From positions 1 to 60,415 of the forward strand of contig JAVEDP010000037.1 in NCBI GenBank assembly GCA_030841085.1: DNA of 60,415 nucleotides, read 5' to 3'. The notes under the pieces were generated by a model that had not been told where the DNA came from, ran no database searches, and worked only from the letters and a program-made list of their open reading frames with translations. Below are positions 16,093 through 24,143 of the stretch, in pieces; the stretch's first letter is position 1, and every line of letters starts with the position of its first letter. The position numbers and the translations under genes were made by a program. The DNA is from Pyrinomonadaceae bacterium (lineage in GTDB: Bacteria; Acidobacteriota; Blastocatellia; Pyrinomonadales; Pyrinomonadaceae).

Positions 16093-16551
16093 ATGAAAAG
16101 CATCCAGGAAACATACGCGCCCAACAACGCATGTTTTGGTTGCGGTCCGGCAAACGAAAAGGGGCTGCACATTCGCAGCTTTCCGCAGGGCGACGAAGTC
16201 GTCGCTGAATTTCAGCCCGAGACTTATCAGGAAGCATTTCCCGGAATGCTCAGCGGCGGCATCATTGGCACGCTGCTCGACTGTCATTGCAACTGGACCG
16301 CTGCCTATCATTTGATGAAAAGCACTGGCGCCGATCATCCGCCCTGCACCGTCACCGCTGATTACAAAATTACCTTGCGACGGCCGACGCCCACGGATCA
16401 ACCGGTGCGGCTGGTCGCGCGAGTGGTTGAATCGAGCGAGGATCGTGCGGTCGTTGAAGGCGAGTTGATCGCGCACGATAAGGTCACGGCAACCTGTCGC
16501 GGAACGTTCGTCGCGGTGAAGCCCGGCCATCCCGCCTATCATCGCTGGTAA
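16093..16551 (+). CDS. PaaI-like hotdog-fold thioesterase
   Basis: This 152-residue protein opens with a Cys pair (NACFGCGPANEKGLHI). The hotdog helix GMLSGGIIGTLLDCHCNWTA (about 50-69) and the strand TADYKITLRRPTPTDQPV are typical of 4HBT/PaaI acyl-CoA thioesterases. ATG 16093 gives the expected N-terminus; the upstream frame only translates the repeat. There is no clear Shine-Dalgarno. The final codons YHRW and the stop lie in a 14-bp sequence repeated 103 bases downstream. It is probably paired functionally with the CoA ligase, which is inference. Confidence 0.88.
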   Translation: MKSIQETYAPNNACFGCGPANEKGLHIRSFPQGDEVVAEFQPETYQEAFPGMLSGGIIGTLLDCHCNWTAAYHLMKSTGADHPPCTVTADYKITLRRPTPTDQPVRLVARVVESSEDRAVVEGELIAHDKVTATCRGTFVAVKPGHPAYHRW

Positions 16552-16653
16552 GTAGGACGGGCATTCCTGCCTGTCCTCTTTTCTTTGACGAGCGGGGTCG
16601 AATGGAAAGGAATGGACAGACAAGAATGTCTATCCTACTTATCATCGCTGGTA
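16537..16653. mobile_element. 89-bp palindromic element with 14-bp flanking direct repeats
   Basis: TATCATCGCTGGTA occurs at 16537-16550 and again at 16640-16653. Between them lie exactly 89 bases that begin AGTAGGA and end TCCTACT. The 26-bp arms match at 20 positions, and the six differences are all transitions. The first direct repeat is the 3' end of the thioesterase gene. This is the structure left by insertion of a miniature palindromic element with target duplication at the stop codon. No transposase is encoded. Confidence 0.8.
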
Positions 16654-16658
16654 GTTTC

Positions 16659-16750
16659 GTAGCATAGACTTTAGTCTGTGCTTTGATAGGTAAAAAAACA
16701 TATACAAAGTTACTTGTTTCCAGACGAACGCAGACTGAAGTCTATGCTAC
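16659..16750. repeat. CATAGACTTTAGTCTGTG inverted repeat before hemB
   Basis: Arm 16659-16681 and inverted arm 16730-16750 flank a 48-base AT-rich loop. The right arm ends 9 bases before the hemB ATG and there is no evident Shine-Dalgarno in between. Confidence 0.9.
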
Positions 16751-16759
16751 TTTAATCGC

Positions 16760-17731
16760 ATGCCGGATCTAACTCATCGACCTCGTCGGCTCAGAAGGAC
16801 CGAAGCCCTCCGTTCGCTGGTCCGCGAAACGCGCCTGGCGCGTGAAGATTTCATACTTCCCTTGTTCGCCTGCACCGGCACAAAAGTTCGGCGCGAAATT
16901 AAATCAATGCCCGGCGTCTGCAACCTGTCTGTTGATGAGATTGCCAACGAGGCAGCAGCGGCATTCGACGCCGGAGTAAAAGGAATAATGCTGTTTGGTC
17001 TGCCGGAAACAAAAGATGAGACGGCCAGCGGCGCCTATAACGAAGATGGCATCGTGCAACAGGCCATTCGCGCAATAAAGAAATCGGCGCCGGATTTAAT
17101 CGTCATGGCCGACACTTGTCTTTGCGAATACACTTCGCACGGTCACTGCGGCGTGGTGCGTGACGGCGAAGTCATCAACGACGAGTCGCTCGAGTTGCTC
17201 GCGCAAACAGCGGTCAGCCAAGCCGCAGCCGGCGCTGACTTAGTCGCGCCCTCAGCGATGATGGATGGCCAAGTTGGCGCGATTCGCGAAGCGCTGGATG
17301 AAGCGGGCTTTGATCAAATTCCGATCATGGCTTACGCCGTCAAGTATGCTTCGGCTTTGTATGGTCCATTTCGGGAGGCCGCCGACAGCGCGCCTGCGTT
17401 TGGCGATCGTCGCGCTTATCAGATGGATGCGCCTAACGCTCGCGAGGCGATGCATGAGGCGGAGCTGGATTACCTCGAAGGCGCCGACATTTTGATGGTC
17501 AAGCCGGCGACGATTTATCTCGACGTGCTGAAAACGATGCGCGAAGAATTCGATGTGCCGCTGGCTGCATACCATGTCTCCGGCGAGTACGCGATGATAA
17601 AAGCGGCGGCGCAAAACGGTTGGATTGATGAGCAGCGCGTCATGATGGAAACGTTGACGAGCATCAAACGCGCGGGCGCCGACATTATTCTCACCTACTA
17701 CGCTCGCGAAGCGATCAAGGCCCTGGGATAG
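16760..17731 (+). CDS. hemB: Porphobilinogen synthase (delta-aminolevulinate dehydratase)
   Basis: The 323-residue enzyme condenses two 5-aminolevulinate molecules to porphobilinogen in tetrapyrrole synthesis. The zinc-type cysteine motif [14 protein letters not shown] (about 115-128) is complete, so a Zn-dependent enzyme is expected. The two active-site lysines lie in [17 protein letters not shown] and [10 protein letters not shown], and [13 protein letters not shown] is conserved. It seems to stand alone; its upstream region is a palindrome rather than a normal leader. Confidence 0.97.
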   Translation: MPDLTHRPRRLRRTEALRSLVRETRLAREDFILPLFACTGTKVRREIKSMPGVCNLSVDEIANEAAAAFDAGVKGIMLFGLPETKDETASGAYNEDGIVQQAIRAIKKSAPDLIVMADTCLCEYTSHGHCGVVRDGEVINDESLELLAQTAVSQAAAGADLVAPSAMMDGQVGAIREALDEAGFDQIPIMAYAVKYASALYGPFREAADSAPAFGDRRAYQMDAPNAREAMHEAELDYLEGADILMVKPATIYLDVLKTMREEFDVPLAAYHVSGEYAMIKAAAQNGWIDEQRVMMETLTSIKRAGADIILTYYAREAIKALG

Positions 17732-17832
17732 ATTCTGCTCGCAGGTTTTCTTAATCTAGCGCGCAACCTGTCCGCCGGGGCGGCCTCAAAGGTTCGTCCT
17801 TCAGAAATCAAAACTGCGGTGCGGGAGGCATT

Positions 17833-18477
17833 TTGCTTATTACCCACCAAAGAATTCGCAAAGCGGCCGCCGTGCTGCTTGTGATGTTCGTGTTTTGCGC
17901 TTCGCTCTGCGCGCAATCCGGACGGCACGGCGAGAAGTTGACTGCAGTTCCAGCCCCCGTCGACACGCCAGCGGCAAACTCGGTGACGCCAAGTTCAGCC
18001 GCGCGCCTCCCAGAAAAAACCCAACTGCTCGTTGCCAGGCAAACTACCCATAAACATTTGCGGACCGAAGACGTCGTGTTTGCGAGTTTCGTCAAACGGC
18101 TGAATGAATACACGAACGTTGAATGCCTGCCACTTGGCGACATGAAACAATCGCAGGCAGCCGCGCGCGCGAAAACCGAAACTGTCAGGCCGGTCGTGAT
18201 CGTTACTTTTGATATCGACAGCTATGCCGGCGGGACGATTATTTTGAATTCGCAGGATTTGGAGATTGAATATTTTTTGTTCGCGCCGCGTTCAGGAAAA
18301 AAGCAGACGCAGGGCAAGGTTTACTTTCAATCCGTCGGCAGCGGTCGCTTGCGTAAAAGCAACTGGCCCAACGGCACGCCAGTGAAGATGACGCCGGAAG
18401 ATGCCGGGATCGAGGCAGCGGAGAGTTTGTATCAATGGCTGGTGTTCGCAGCCGCAACAAGGAAAACATCTCCATAG
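17833..18477 (+). CDS. Exported protein of unknown function
   Basis: The product of 214 residues has a signal peptide (hydrophobic AAAVLLVMFVFCASLCAQ, cleavage near residue 27). I recognise no family. The middle (about 75-185) looks like a single alpha/beta domain with VVIVTFDIDSYAGGTIILNS. It ends in a helix (AGIEAAESLYQWLVFAA). The TTG start at 17833 is supported by GGGAGG at about 17822, six bases upstream. It follows hemB by 100 bases with no clear functional link. Confidence 0.65.
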   Translation: MLITHQRIRKAAAVLLVMFVFCASLCAQSGRHGEKLTAVPAPVDTPAANSVTPSSAARLPEKTQLLVARQTTHKHLRTEDVVFASFVKRLNEYTNVECLPLGDMKQSQAAARAKTETVRPVVIVTFDIDSYAGGTIILNSQDLEIEYFLFAPRSGKKQTQGKVYFQSVGSGRLRKSNWPNGTPVKMTPEDAGIEAAESLYQWLVFAAATRKTSP

Positions 18478-18499
18478 TGCGGTCGTGGGCCTAGTTTGA

Positions 18500-18540
18500 A
18501 CTCTGTGCGTCCTTTGTGTTCTCTGTGCCTTTGGGTGGCC
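18500..18540 (-). repeat. 9-bp-unit repeat related to the one inside the CoA ligase
   Basis: CTCTGTGCGTCCTTTGTG and onward is the reverse complement of the 14748-14800 repeat, with few differences. It lies just after the exported-protein gene. Confidence 0.75.
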
Positions 18541-18594
18541 AACCGTTAATAAAGATTGGCCAGAAAAAGCCACGGCTCCCACTCGCTGGTGCCG

Positions 18595-18784
18595 CTTCGG
18601 CTTTGCCGTCCGATGTGCGGCGGCGGCTATGCCCCGCCGTACGCTTGTCTCTTGATTATGGGCTACGCCCTTGATGCGGCCTCTAGCTAAATAAATCCGG
18701 AAGCAGAGGGCATAGCCCGGTCGTAAACTGACTCTTGACGGCGGGGCAGAGCCGCCGCCGCACATCAGTCGGCATAGCCGAACC
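18595..18784. repeat. ~190-bp nested palindromic element, copy A
   Basis: Outer arms 18595-18641 and 18738-18784 (TTCGGCTTTGCCG... / ...GGCATAGCCGAA) enclose an inner pair, TGGGCTACGCCCTT (18659-18672) with GAGGGCATAGCCC (18706-18718). A second copy with the same architecture lies at 41452-41652. The rest of the 390-base gap shows nothing beyond the 18500-18540 repeat. Confidence 0.92.
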
Positions 18785-18867
18785 TGACTGGGCTGATGAC
18801 ATTTTGATGGAGGTCATAACGAGGGAACTTGACCACGGAAAAACCTTCCCTAAGTAGAAGTCGATTT

Positions 18868-19959
18868 TCAGGTGCGCAGTTCGTCAAGCGCTTTGCCCAA
18901 ACGCTCCAGTCCTTCACTCAGAACCTCCGTCGCGCCACCCAGGCCAACACGAAAATGCGCGGGCGATTCGAAGTAGCTTCCGGGCACAACTGATGTTTCG
19001 TATTTTTCTCTTAACAGCCGGCAAAGACTTTCTGAACTTCCCTGTCGCAAACGTGGAAACATCGTCGTGCCCGAATCGGTTCGCACTGTTTCGAGATCGT
19101 CCCGCGTATCGAGAAACGCATTGAGCAACTCACGGTTGGTTTCAATTCGGCTCCGGGCTTTCGTGGAAATTTTGTCGAGTTGAGCGAATGCGCAAACGCT
19201 CAAGCGTTCAGCCGGGTGCGCTGCGTTTACTCCAAACAAGTCGTTCAGCAACCAGATCTGCCGCGCCAGCGTTGGTTCGGCGACAATCCAACCGCATCTC
19301 AGTCCGCTCAATCCAAAAGCTTTAGTTAAGCTACTGGTTGCCATGAACTGTGGGCCAAGATGCAGCGCCGTCGGCGGGCGCTGGTCAAACATCGACTCCA
19401 AATAAACTTCATCAACCAACACGCGCGCATGCACGCGTTGCGCCAGCTTGCCAACTTCTCGCAAAGAGTTCTCGTCGGTCAACACGCCACTCGGGTTGTG
19501 GTGGTTTGTGATCACAATCAAGCGGGTGCGCGCTGAAATGTTCTTCTCAATCTCGGCGGGCATAACTGCAAAACCATCGTCAAAGCGGCGCGGAAACCGG
19601 CGGATGTTTGCGCCAAGGTAATGCAGCAATGCCAGCAACGGTTCGTAGGTCGGTTGTTCGATCAGCACTTCGTCACCAGGATTAACGACGGCGGCCATCG
19701 CCAGATGATTCGCGAGTGAAGTGCCGGTCGCGGTGACTATCGAATCGGCGCCCACGTCCATTCTTTTAGCGATCGCGTTGAGCAAAGGTGGGTAGCCATA
19801 ACTATCCGCTCCCGTTAAGGCAAGATCGCCCAGCTCTACATCGAGTGCGCTTAGCTCAAGATTATCTAACCCGCTGGTCGCCAGATTAAAGCGCGCGCGC
19901 GATTGCGTCTTGGCCCAGTTCATATAGTTCGAAGCGTGCGCTTCGCGTTGAGCGGTCAT
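18868..19959 (-). CDS. PLP-dependent aminotransferase, fold type I
   Basis: The 363-residue class I/II aminotransferase has NHHNPSG (N155), LVDEVYLE (D183, Y186), the Schiff-base lysine in SSLTKAFGLSGLRCGW (K213) and a C-terminal FRVGLGG arginine. The amino-acid substrate is not evident. The ATG at 19959 overlaps the permease stop in an ATGA junction, so the longer frame is rejected. Coupling to an amino-acid permease suggests that it processes the imported amino acid. Confidence 0.92.
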   Translation of the reverse strand: MTAQREAHASNYMNWAKTQSRARFNLATSGLDNLELSALDVELGDLALTGADSYGYPPLLNAIAKRMDVGADSIVTATGTSLANHLAMAAVVNPGDEVLIEQPTYEPLLALLHYLGANIRRFPRRFDDGFAVMPAEIEKNISARTRLIVITNHHNPSGVLTDENSLREVGKLAQRVHARVLVDEVYLESMFDQRPPTALHLGPQFMATSSLTKAFGLSGLRCGWIVAEPTLARQIWLLNDLFGVNAAHPAERLSVCAFAQLDKISTKARSRIETNRELLNAFLDTRDDLETVRTDSGTTMFPRLRQGSSESLCRLLREKYETSVVPGSYFESPAHFRVGLGGATEVLSEGLERLGKALDELRT

Positions 19960-21314
19960 GTTCGATTCTTTCTTTGCCACAAAAAATATGCAGGAATGCC
20001 GGCCAGCAAGATCCCTAACCCAATCAAAGTGTTTGCCGGATATTGGTAGACAGTATTGATCACCACCAGCCAGCAAACAGTAATAAAGATGACAGTGGTT
20101 ACCGGATGTCCAGGCACGCGCGCCAACGATCCGGTGGCGCGTTCGGCCTTGAAGCGGCGGCGAAAGATAAAGACACACATCGCAGTCAAGCCGAAGAAGA
20201 TGAAGTCAACCGAGACCACGTAGTTGAGAATCTGCTCGTACTTTCCCGAAAGCGCAATGACGGTTGCGAGGGTGCCTTGCATCACGATCGCAATTACCGG
20301 CACGCGGCTACGCCGGCTCAGTTTTGCTACGGCGTCAAAAAATAATCCGTCCTCGGCCATCGCAAAGTAGACGCGCGGGGCGGTCAGCATGCTTTGGCTG
20401 AGAAAGCCCAGCGTTGAAATAGCAATGCCGGCGGCAATCAGTCGTGCGCCGGTTGGACCAAGGGCGATACGCATGACGTCTGACGCGGGCGTCCTCGTGT
20501 TCGCCAGGCCTGAAACTCCAAGGACCTGCAGACAAACAAAATTCACCGCCAGATAAAGAATGATGACGCCGGTTACACCAATCACCAGTGCGCGCGGAAT
20601 ATTCTTTGCCGGTTCGCGTATTTCGCCGGCTACAAAGGTTGCAGTTTGCCAGCCGCCATAAGCGAACAGCACCGGCACCATTGCCGCGCCGATCATGGTT
20701 AACAAATTCATTGAAGGCGGACTGCCTAACAAAACTGCCAATGCTGGTCCGTCCGGTACGCCCTCTCCCGACGGAGCGGCGAACAGAAAGCCACAAACCA
20801 CCAACCCGACGATCGCCAGTATTTTCAGCACCATCAAAAACGTTTGAGCCGTGCCACCGGCGCGCACGCCCAGGCAGTTGATGATCGTCAACACTGCCAA
20901 CGCCAGTCCCGCCAACACACCATCAGCCATCTGAAGATTGGTCAACTCGCGAAAGTAGCGAGCAAAGGTTACGGCAACGGCTGCCATGCCGCCGGTCTGA
21001 ATAACCAACAGCAGGCCCCAGCCGTACAAGAAAGCTACGAGCGGATGAAAGGCTTCGCGAAGGTATGCATACTGGCCGCCAACTTCAGGCCGCACCGTCG
21101 CCAGCTCGGCCCAGATGAAGCCGGCAGCAAGTGCGACAAGTCCGCCCAGTGCCCAAACAGCCATAATCAAAAATGGCGTGTGAACATGGCGAGCGGCTAC
21201 CGACGGATTCATAAAAATTCCTGAGCCGATAATGCCGCCCATTACCAGCATCGTGGCGTCAAACAATCCTAGGCGACGCGCCAGACCAATATTGTTATGT
21301 GCAGGATGGACCAA
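19956..21314 (-). CDS. APC-family amino acid permease
   Basis: The 452-residue membrane protein has about 12 hydrophobic segments. The APC signature MLVMGGIIGSGIFMNPS in the first segment and the EVGGQYAYLREAF motif in the third are clear. It probably imports or exchanges an amino acid across the inner membrane. The start is TTG 21314, the only reasonable start upstream of the first helix; no strong ribosome-binding site is seen. It heads a two-gene operon with the aminotransferase. Confidence 0.92.
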   Translation of the reverse strand: MVHPAHNNIGLARRLGLFDATMLVMGGIIGSGIFMNPSVAARHVHTPFLIMAVWALGGLVALAAGFIWAELATVRPEVGGQYAYLREAFHPLVAFLYGWGLLLVIQTGGMAAVAVTFARYFRELTNLQMADGVLAGLALAVLTIINCLGVRAGGTAQTFLMVLKILAIVGLVVCGFLFAAPSGEGVPDGPALAVLLGSPPSMNLLTMIGAAMVPVLFAYGGWQTATFVAGEIREPAKNIPRALVIGVTGVIILYLAVNFVCLQVLGVSGLANTRTPASDVMRIALGPTGARLIAAGIAISTLGFLSQSMLTAPRVYFAMAEDGLFFDAVAKLSRRSRVPVIAIVMQGTLATVIALSGKYEQILNYVVSVDFIFFGLTAMCVFIFRRRFKAERATGSLARVPGHPVTTVIFITVCWLVVINTVYQYPANTLIGLGILLAGIPAYFLWQRKNRT

Positions 21315-21337
21315 GGTGCCGGAATTCTACTTTCTCT

Positions 21338-21473
21338 TGGGTCGACGAATACAGAACCGGGAGCAGTAGCGACCGGGTCGACCTTGCGATAAACAACGTC
21401 TTCATTTCATGGATCGAGCTCCACCCTCGCAGACCCGGTCGCTACCGCTCCCGGTTCTGTATTCATCGACCCA
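21338..21473. repeat. Inverted repeat with 42-bp arms between divergent genes
   Basis: Arms 21338-21379 and 21432-21473 (TGGGTCGACGAATACAG... / ...CTGTATTCATCGACCCA) are nearly perfect, with a 52-base loop. The element sits between the permease start and the divergent HXXEE gene, in what should be their promoter region. Confidence 0.93.
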
Positions 21474-21547
21474 CAATGCAGACAGACTCATCCGCGATAC
21501 CACTTCTTAATCAAAGCTTCTCTTAATAATGAAACTTTCTGGTATAA

Positions 21548-22102
21548 ATGTCGCGACTCGAACAAATAGTTTTATTCCACACGCGACGCCAAGAATACCA
21601 GCGCTTAATTATGGACCTTCAGAATCACCATAGACCTTTAGGGATCGTCGATCTTTTCTCATGGCTTTTTCCGCTGACTTATTTAGTTCATATCGCAGAA
21701 GAGTACTGGTGCGGCGAGGGTTATCCCGCTTATATTCTCCGGGTCCGCGGCGTGCATCTCTCGACGACAAGATTTCTGTTGGCCCAAACCCTGGGAACTG
21801 TTTTGATGGCTGCCGGCATTATGTTGGCGCGACGCTTTAACTTCCCTCATATGATGGTCATTATTATGTCGTCAATCGTGCTGGTCAACGGATTGACTCA
21901 TACCATGACGAGCTTGAGCAATCGCACTTATGGCCCGGGGGTCGTGTCGTCGGCTTTGATCTGGATACCGCTCAGTATTTTTTGCCTCGTTCACTTTAGA
22001 AAGGACTTGCCCAGAAAGAGATACATGATTGGAGTAGCAATCGGTCTCGCCGTTAACGTGTTGGTTTTCCTGATCACAATGCGGGGCGCGCGCCTGGTAT
22101 AG
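21548..22102 (+). CDS. HXXEE-domain membrane protein
   Basis: The product has up to 184 residues with four or five membrane segments. The family motif LVHIAEEYW (H-x-x-E-E) lies near the end of the first segment, and further His occur at NGLTHTMT. The function is unknown; conserved His and Glu in the membrane suggest metal binding or enzymatic activity, which is inference. The alternative ATG at 21611 would give 163 residues; neither start has a clear ribosome-binding site. A TATAAA just before 21548 hints that 21611 may be the true start. Confidence 0.82.
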   Translation: MSRLEQIVLFHTRRQEYQRLIMDLQNHHRPLGIVDLFSWLFPLTYLVHIAEEYWCGEGYPAYILRVRGVHLSTTRFLLAQTLGTVLMAAGIMLARRFNFPHMMVIIMSSIVLVNGLTHTMTSLSNRTYGPGVVSSALIWIPLSIFCLVHFRKDLPRKRYMIGVAIGLAVNVLVFLITMRGARLV

Positions 22103-22107
22103 TTCTT

Positions 22108-22207
22108 GTAAGGCAAACTGTTAGTTTGCGGTGGTCTCCAGGTTTCAATTTGAGTTGCACCATGTGTTTGAGCAAGCGGACCACCGCAAACTAACAGTTT
22201 GCTTTAC
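22108..22207. repeat. GTAAAGCAAACTGTTAG-family inverted repeat
   Basis: Arm 22108-22140 and inverted arm 22178-22207 are near perfect. The element starts 5 bases after the HXXEE stop and ends next to the terminator of the convergent gene. Relatives are at 1111, 1425, 35533, 40617 and 41717. Confidence 0.92.
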
Positions 22208-22208
22208 A

Positions 22209-22250
22209 CAAAAAAAACCGGAGCCACAAGGTTGTGACTCCGGTTTTAAT
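22209..22250 (-). terminator. Rho-independent terminator of the radical SAM gene
   Basis: A 16-bp stem (22214-22229 with 22232-22247, AAAACCGGAGCCACAA) is followed on the minus strand by a run of T. One G-T type mismatch is present. The poly-A and poly-T flanks may allow it to work in both directions between these convergent genes. Confidence 0.9.
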
Positions 22251-22269
22251 TTAACAAAAGCTTCGCGAA

Positions 22270-23556
22270 TTAAAAGCTGCCGCTTACACCTTTGAATCCG
22301 TGTCGCGCCTGTTTCGCCGCCCAGGTCAACACCCGGGTGGTGTCGTAGCAGTAACCCAGGATGTAGTTGCAGGTCGACAGGCAATGCTTGGTGCAATCCA
22401 CCTTCATGTCGTCAAGCTGCTTGACGTCAAACTTGTGATTGCCGACCACGCCCCAATCGTGCGTCGCCGAATACATTGGAAAACACGGCGCCAAGGTACC
22501 ATCGGTGCGAATGATCAGCGAGTTTTGACCGGCGCGACACTGCCAGGGTGGAACTTTCCCGCGCATCAATAATTTCATGTCTTCCATGTGCTGAATGGGA
22601 TTGACCATCTTGTAGCCATGATTGACTCGCTTGTCGTTTAGATAGTCGAGCAACGCATCGACTTTGGGCCAGTCTTCCGGCGTCAGGTAGGTCTGGTTCT
22701 CAGTTAAGTGTTTGAAGTGGTCCTGCTCGGTCATCGGCGTCTCGTTGATGTGGTAATCCGTCGCGATGCCGCTGTCGTGAGCAATCTCAGTCAACTCCTT
22801 AACATCGTCCATGTTGTTATGGCAGATGTTGATATTGAACATCACGGTGTAGCCATAGTAACGCTGCCGCTTGACGAGATAATCGAAGTAGGGCTTGATC
22901 GGCTCAAACGCTTTCGGTAACGATTTTCGATCCTTCACCGAATCCACCGCCAGGTTGACAGTAGCAATGCCTGCGTCACCGAGACGATCGATTACGTCCG
23001 GCTTCATCAGCCTTCCGTTCGTCGGCAGGTAAACAAAGATGTCTTTCTTCGCGCTGTAGTCGACGATCTTGTGGATGAACTTTGGCCGCAGCAACGGTTC
23101 GCCACCCATCAGCGCCAGGACGCGCGAGCCGATTGAATGCAGCCAATCAATCGAGCGCTTGGCCACGTCTTCGGTCATGCCCTTAACGGCATTATTGTAG
23201 GACCAGCAATAGTGGCAATCGAGATTGCATTTCCATTCCGTAAACAGATAGGGAATGATCGGTCGCAACTCGCCACTGTGCCAGCGCGATTTGAAGTAAG
23301 GTGAACCCCACGTCTTCCAGGTGCGAATCGCATTCAACTTCTGATACTGCCGCTCGGTCATCTCCACCGGATTTGGTTTTTGCGGATAGACCGGCTCGGG
23401 CAAAACGTTTTCGGGAACTGGCTCGAGCTTTGGCCGGCTCTCTTCCTTGTAAAGTATCTGATGGAGTTTTTGATCGATGCGAAAAGCCGGCGCATCGGTT
23501 CCTGCATCCGTGGGCACAGGCGGGGGAGTCTGAATATTCTCCTGAATTTCTGCCAT
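22270..23556 (-). CDS. Radical SAM protein with SPASM-like C-terminus
   Basis: The 428-residue protein carries the [4Fe-4S]/SAM motif CNLDCHYC (C110, C114, C117), ALMGGEPLLR and a C-terminal cysteine set (CRAGQNSL...APCFPMY...CTKHCLSTCNYILGYCYD) that could hold auxiliary clusters. Residues 1-95 form an unusual Pro/Glu-rich extension. SPASM proteins often modify peptides, but no precursor peptide is seen nearby, and the related HpnH/PqqE-like groups are only loosely similar. The function is unassigned. It is monocistronic, with a strong terminator. Confidence 0.87.
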   Translation of the reverse strand: MAEIQENIQTPPPVPTDAGTDAPAFRIDQKLHQILYKEESRPKLEPVPENVLPEPVYPQKPNPVEMTERQYQKLNAIRTWKTWGSPYFKSRWHSGELRPIIPYLFTEWKCNLDCHYCWSYNNAVKGMTEDVAKRSIDWLHSIGSRVLALMGGEPLLRPKFIHKIVDYSAKKDIFVYLPTNGRLMKPDVIDRLGDAGIATVNLAVDSVKDRKSLPKAFEPIKPYFDYLVKRQRYYGYTVMFNINICHNNMDDVKELTEIAHDSGIATDYHINETPMTEQDHFKHLTENQTYLTPEDWPKVDALLDYLNDKRVNHGYKMVNPIQHMEDMKLLMRGKVPPWQCRAGQNSLIIRTDGTLAPCFPMYSATHDWGVVGNHKFDVKQLDDMKVDCTKHCLSTCNYILGYCYDTTRVLTWAAKQARHGFKGVSGSF

Positions 23557-23811
23557 GATATTTCCTCTCTGAAGCTAAAACGAGCAGGCGGCGAGTTTGG
23601 CCGGCTGACAGTTGGGACGAAGTCCTGAGAAACGGTTACGAATGATTACCAGCGGTCAGTACAGTTTCTGCGATGTTAGTAAGACTGCAGGCCGCGGCGT
23701 TTGCCTTATAAACGTCGCGAATATTGGCTGATTTCCGGCGAAATTGCAAGCTTGGATGATAGGTATGAAATGCCTAGTGAAGGTACTGGCTCAGTTTGAA
23801 TTTAAGGATGC

Positions 23812-24003
23812 TTTAGGTCCGAAGGACCGGCAATCAGTAGCCGGTCCGGCGCTTCGCGGAGGGCGGGGGAAGTGCCGCCTATAGTTTCCAAGGCCCGAAG
23901 GGCCGGCAGAAATCGTGGCGCACCTTCGGCGCTCAGGCCCTAACTGTCGCACCAACCCCGCCCTTACGGACGGGGCTATTAATTGCCGGTCCTTCGGACC
24001 TTA
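23812..24003. repeat. GGTCCGAAGGACCGGC palindrome cluster
   Basis: In the gap upstream of the glycosyltransferase, TTTAGGTCCGAAGGACCGG (from 23812) is inverted as CCGGTCCTTCGGACCTTA (to 24003). Smaller palindromes lie inside (GGCCCGAAGGGCC near 23892; GGGCGGGG near 23860 with CCCCGCCC near 23956). Bases 23557-23811 hold the start region of the radical SAM gene and nothing else I can support. Confidence 0.85.
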
Positions 24004-24143
24004 GCGTTTAAAATGAACGATACCCGGCCCAACTTGCGTTTGCTTAGGACTTTGAATCGCGCTACCCTTGCGGCTTTTGTTGGCGCCAGTATTGTTGACT
24101 ACCTGCTGACGCACGCTTGTTTAGTACGCATAAGGACAGCAAA

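Noticed and set aside
18478-18867. Possible small gene on the minus strand (18292-18765)
   Set aside because: Its sequence is mainly the nested palindrome and the antisense of the exported protein; no start signals or family similarity.
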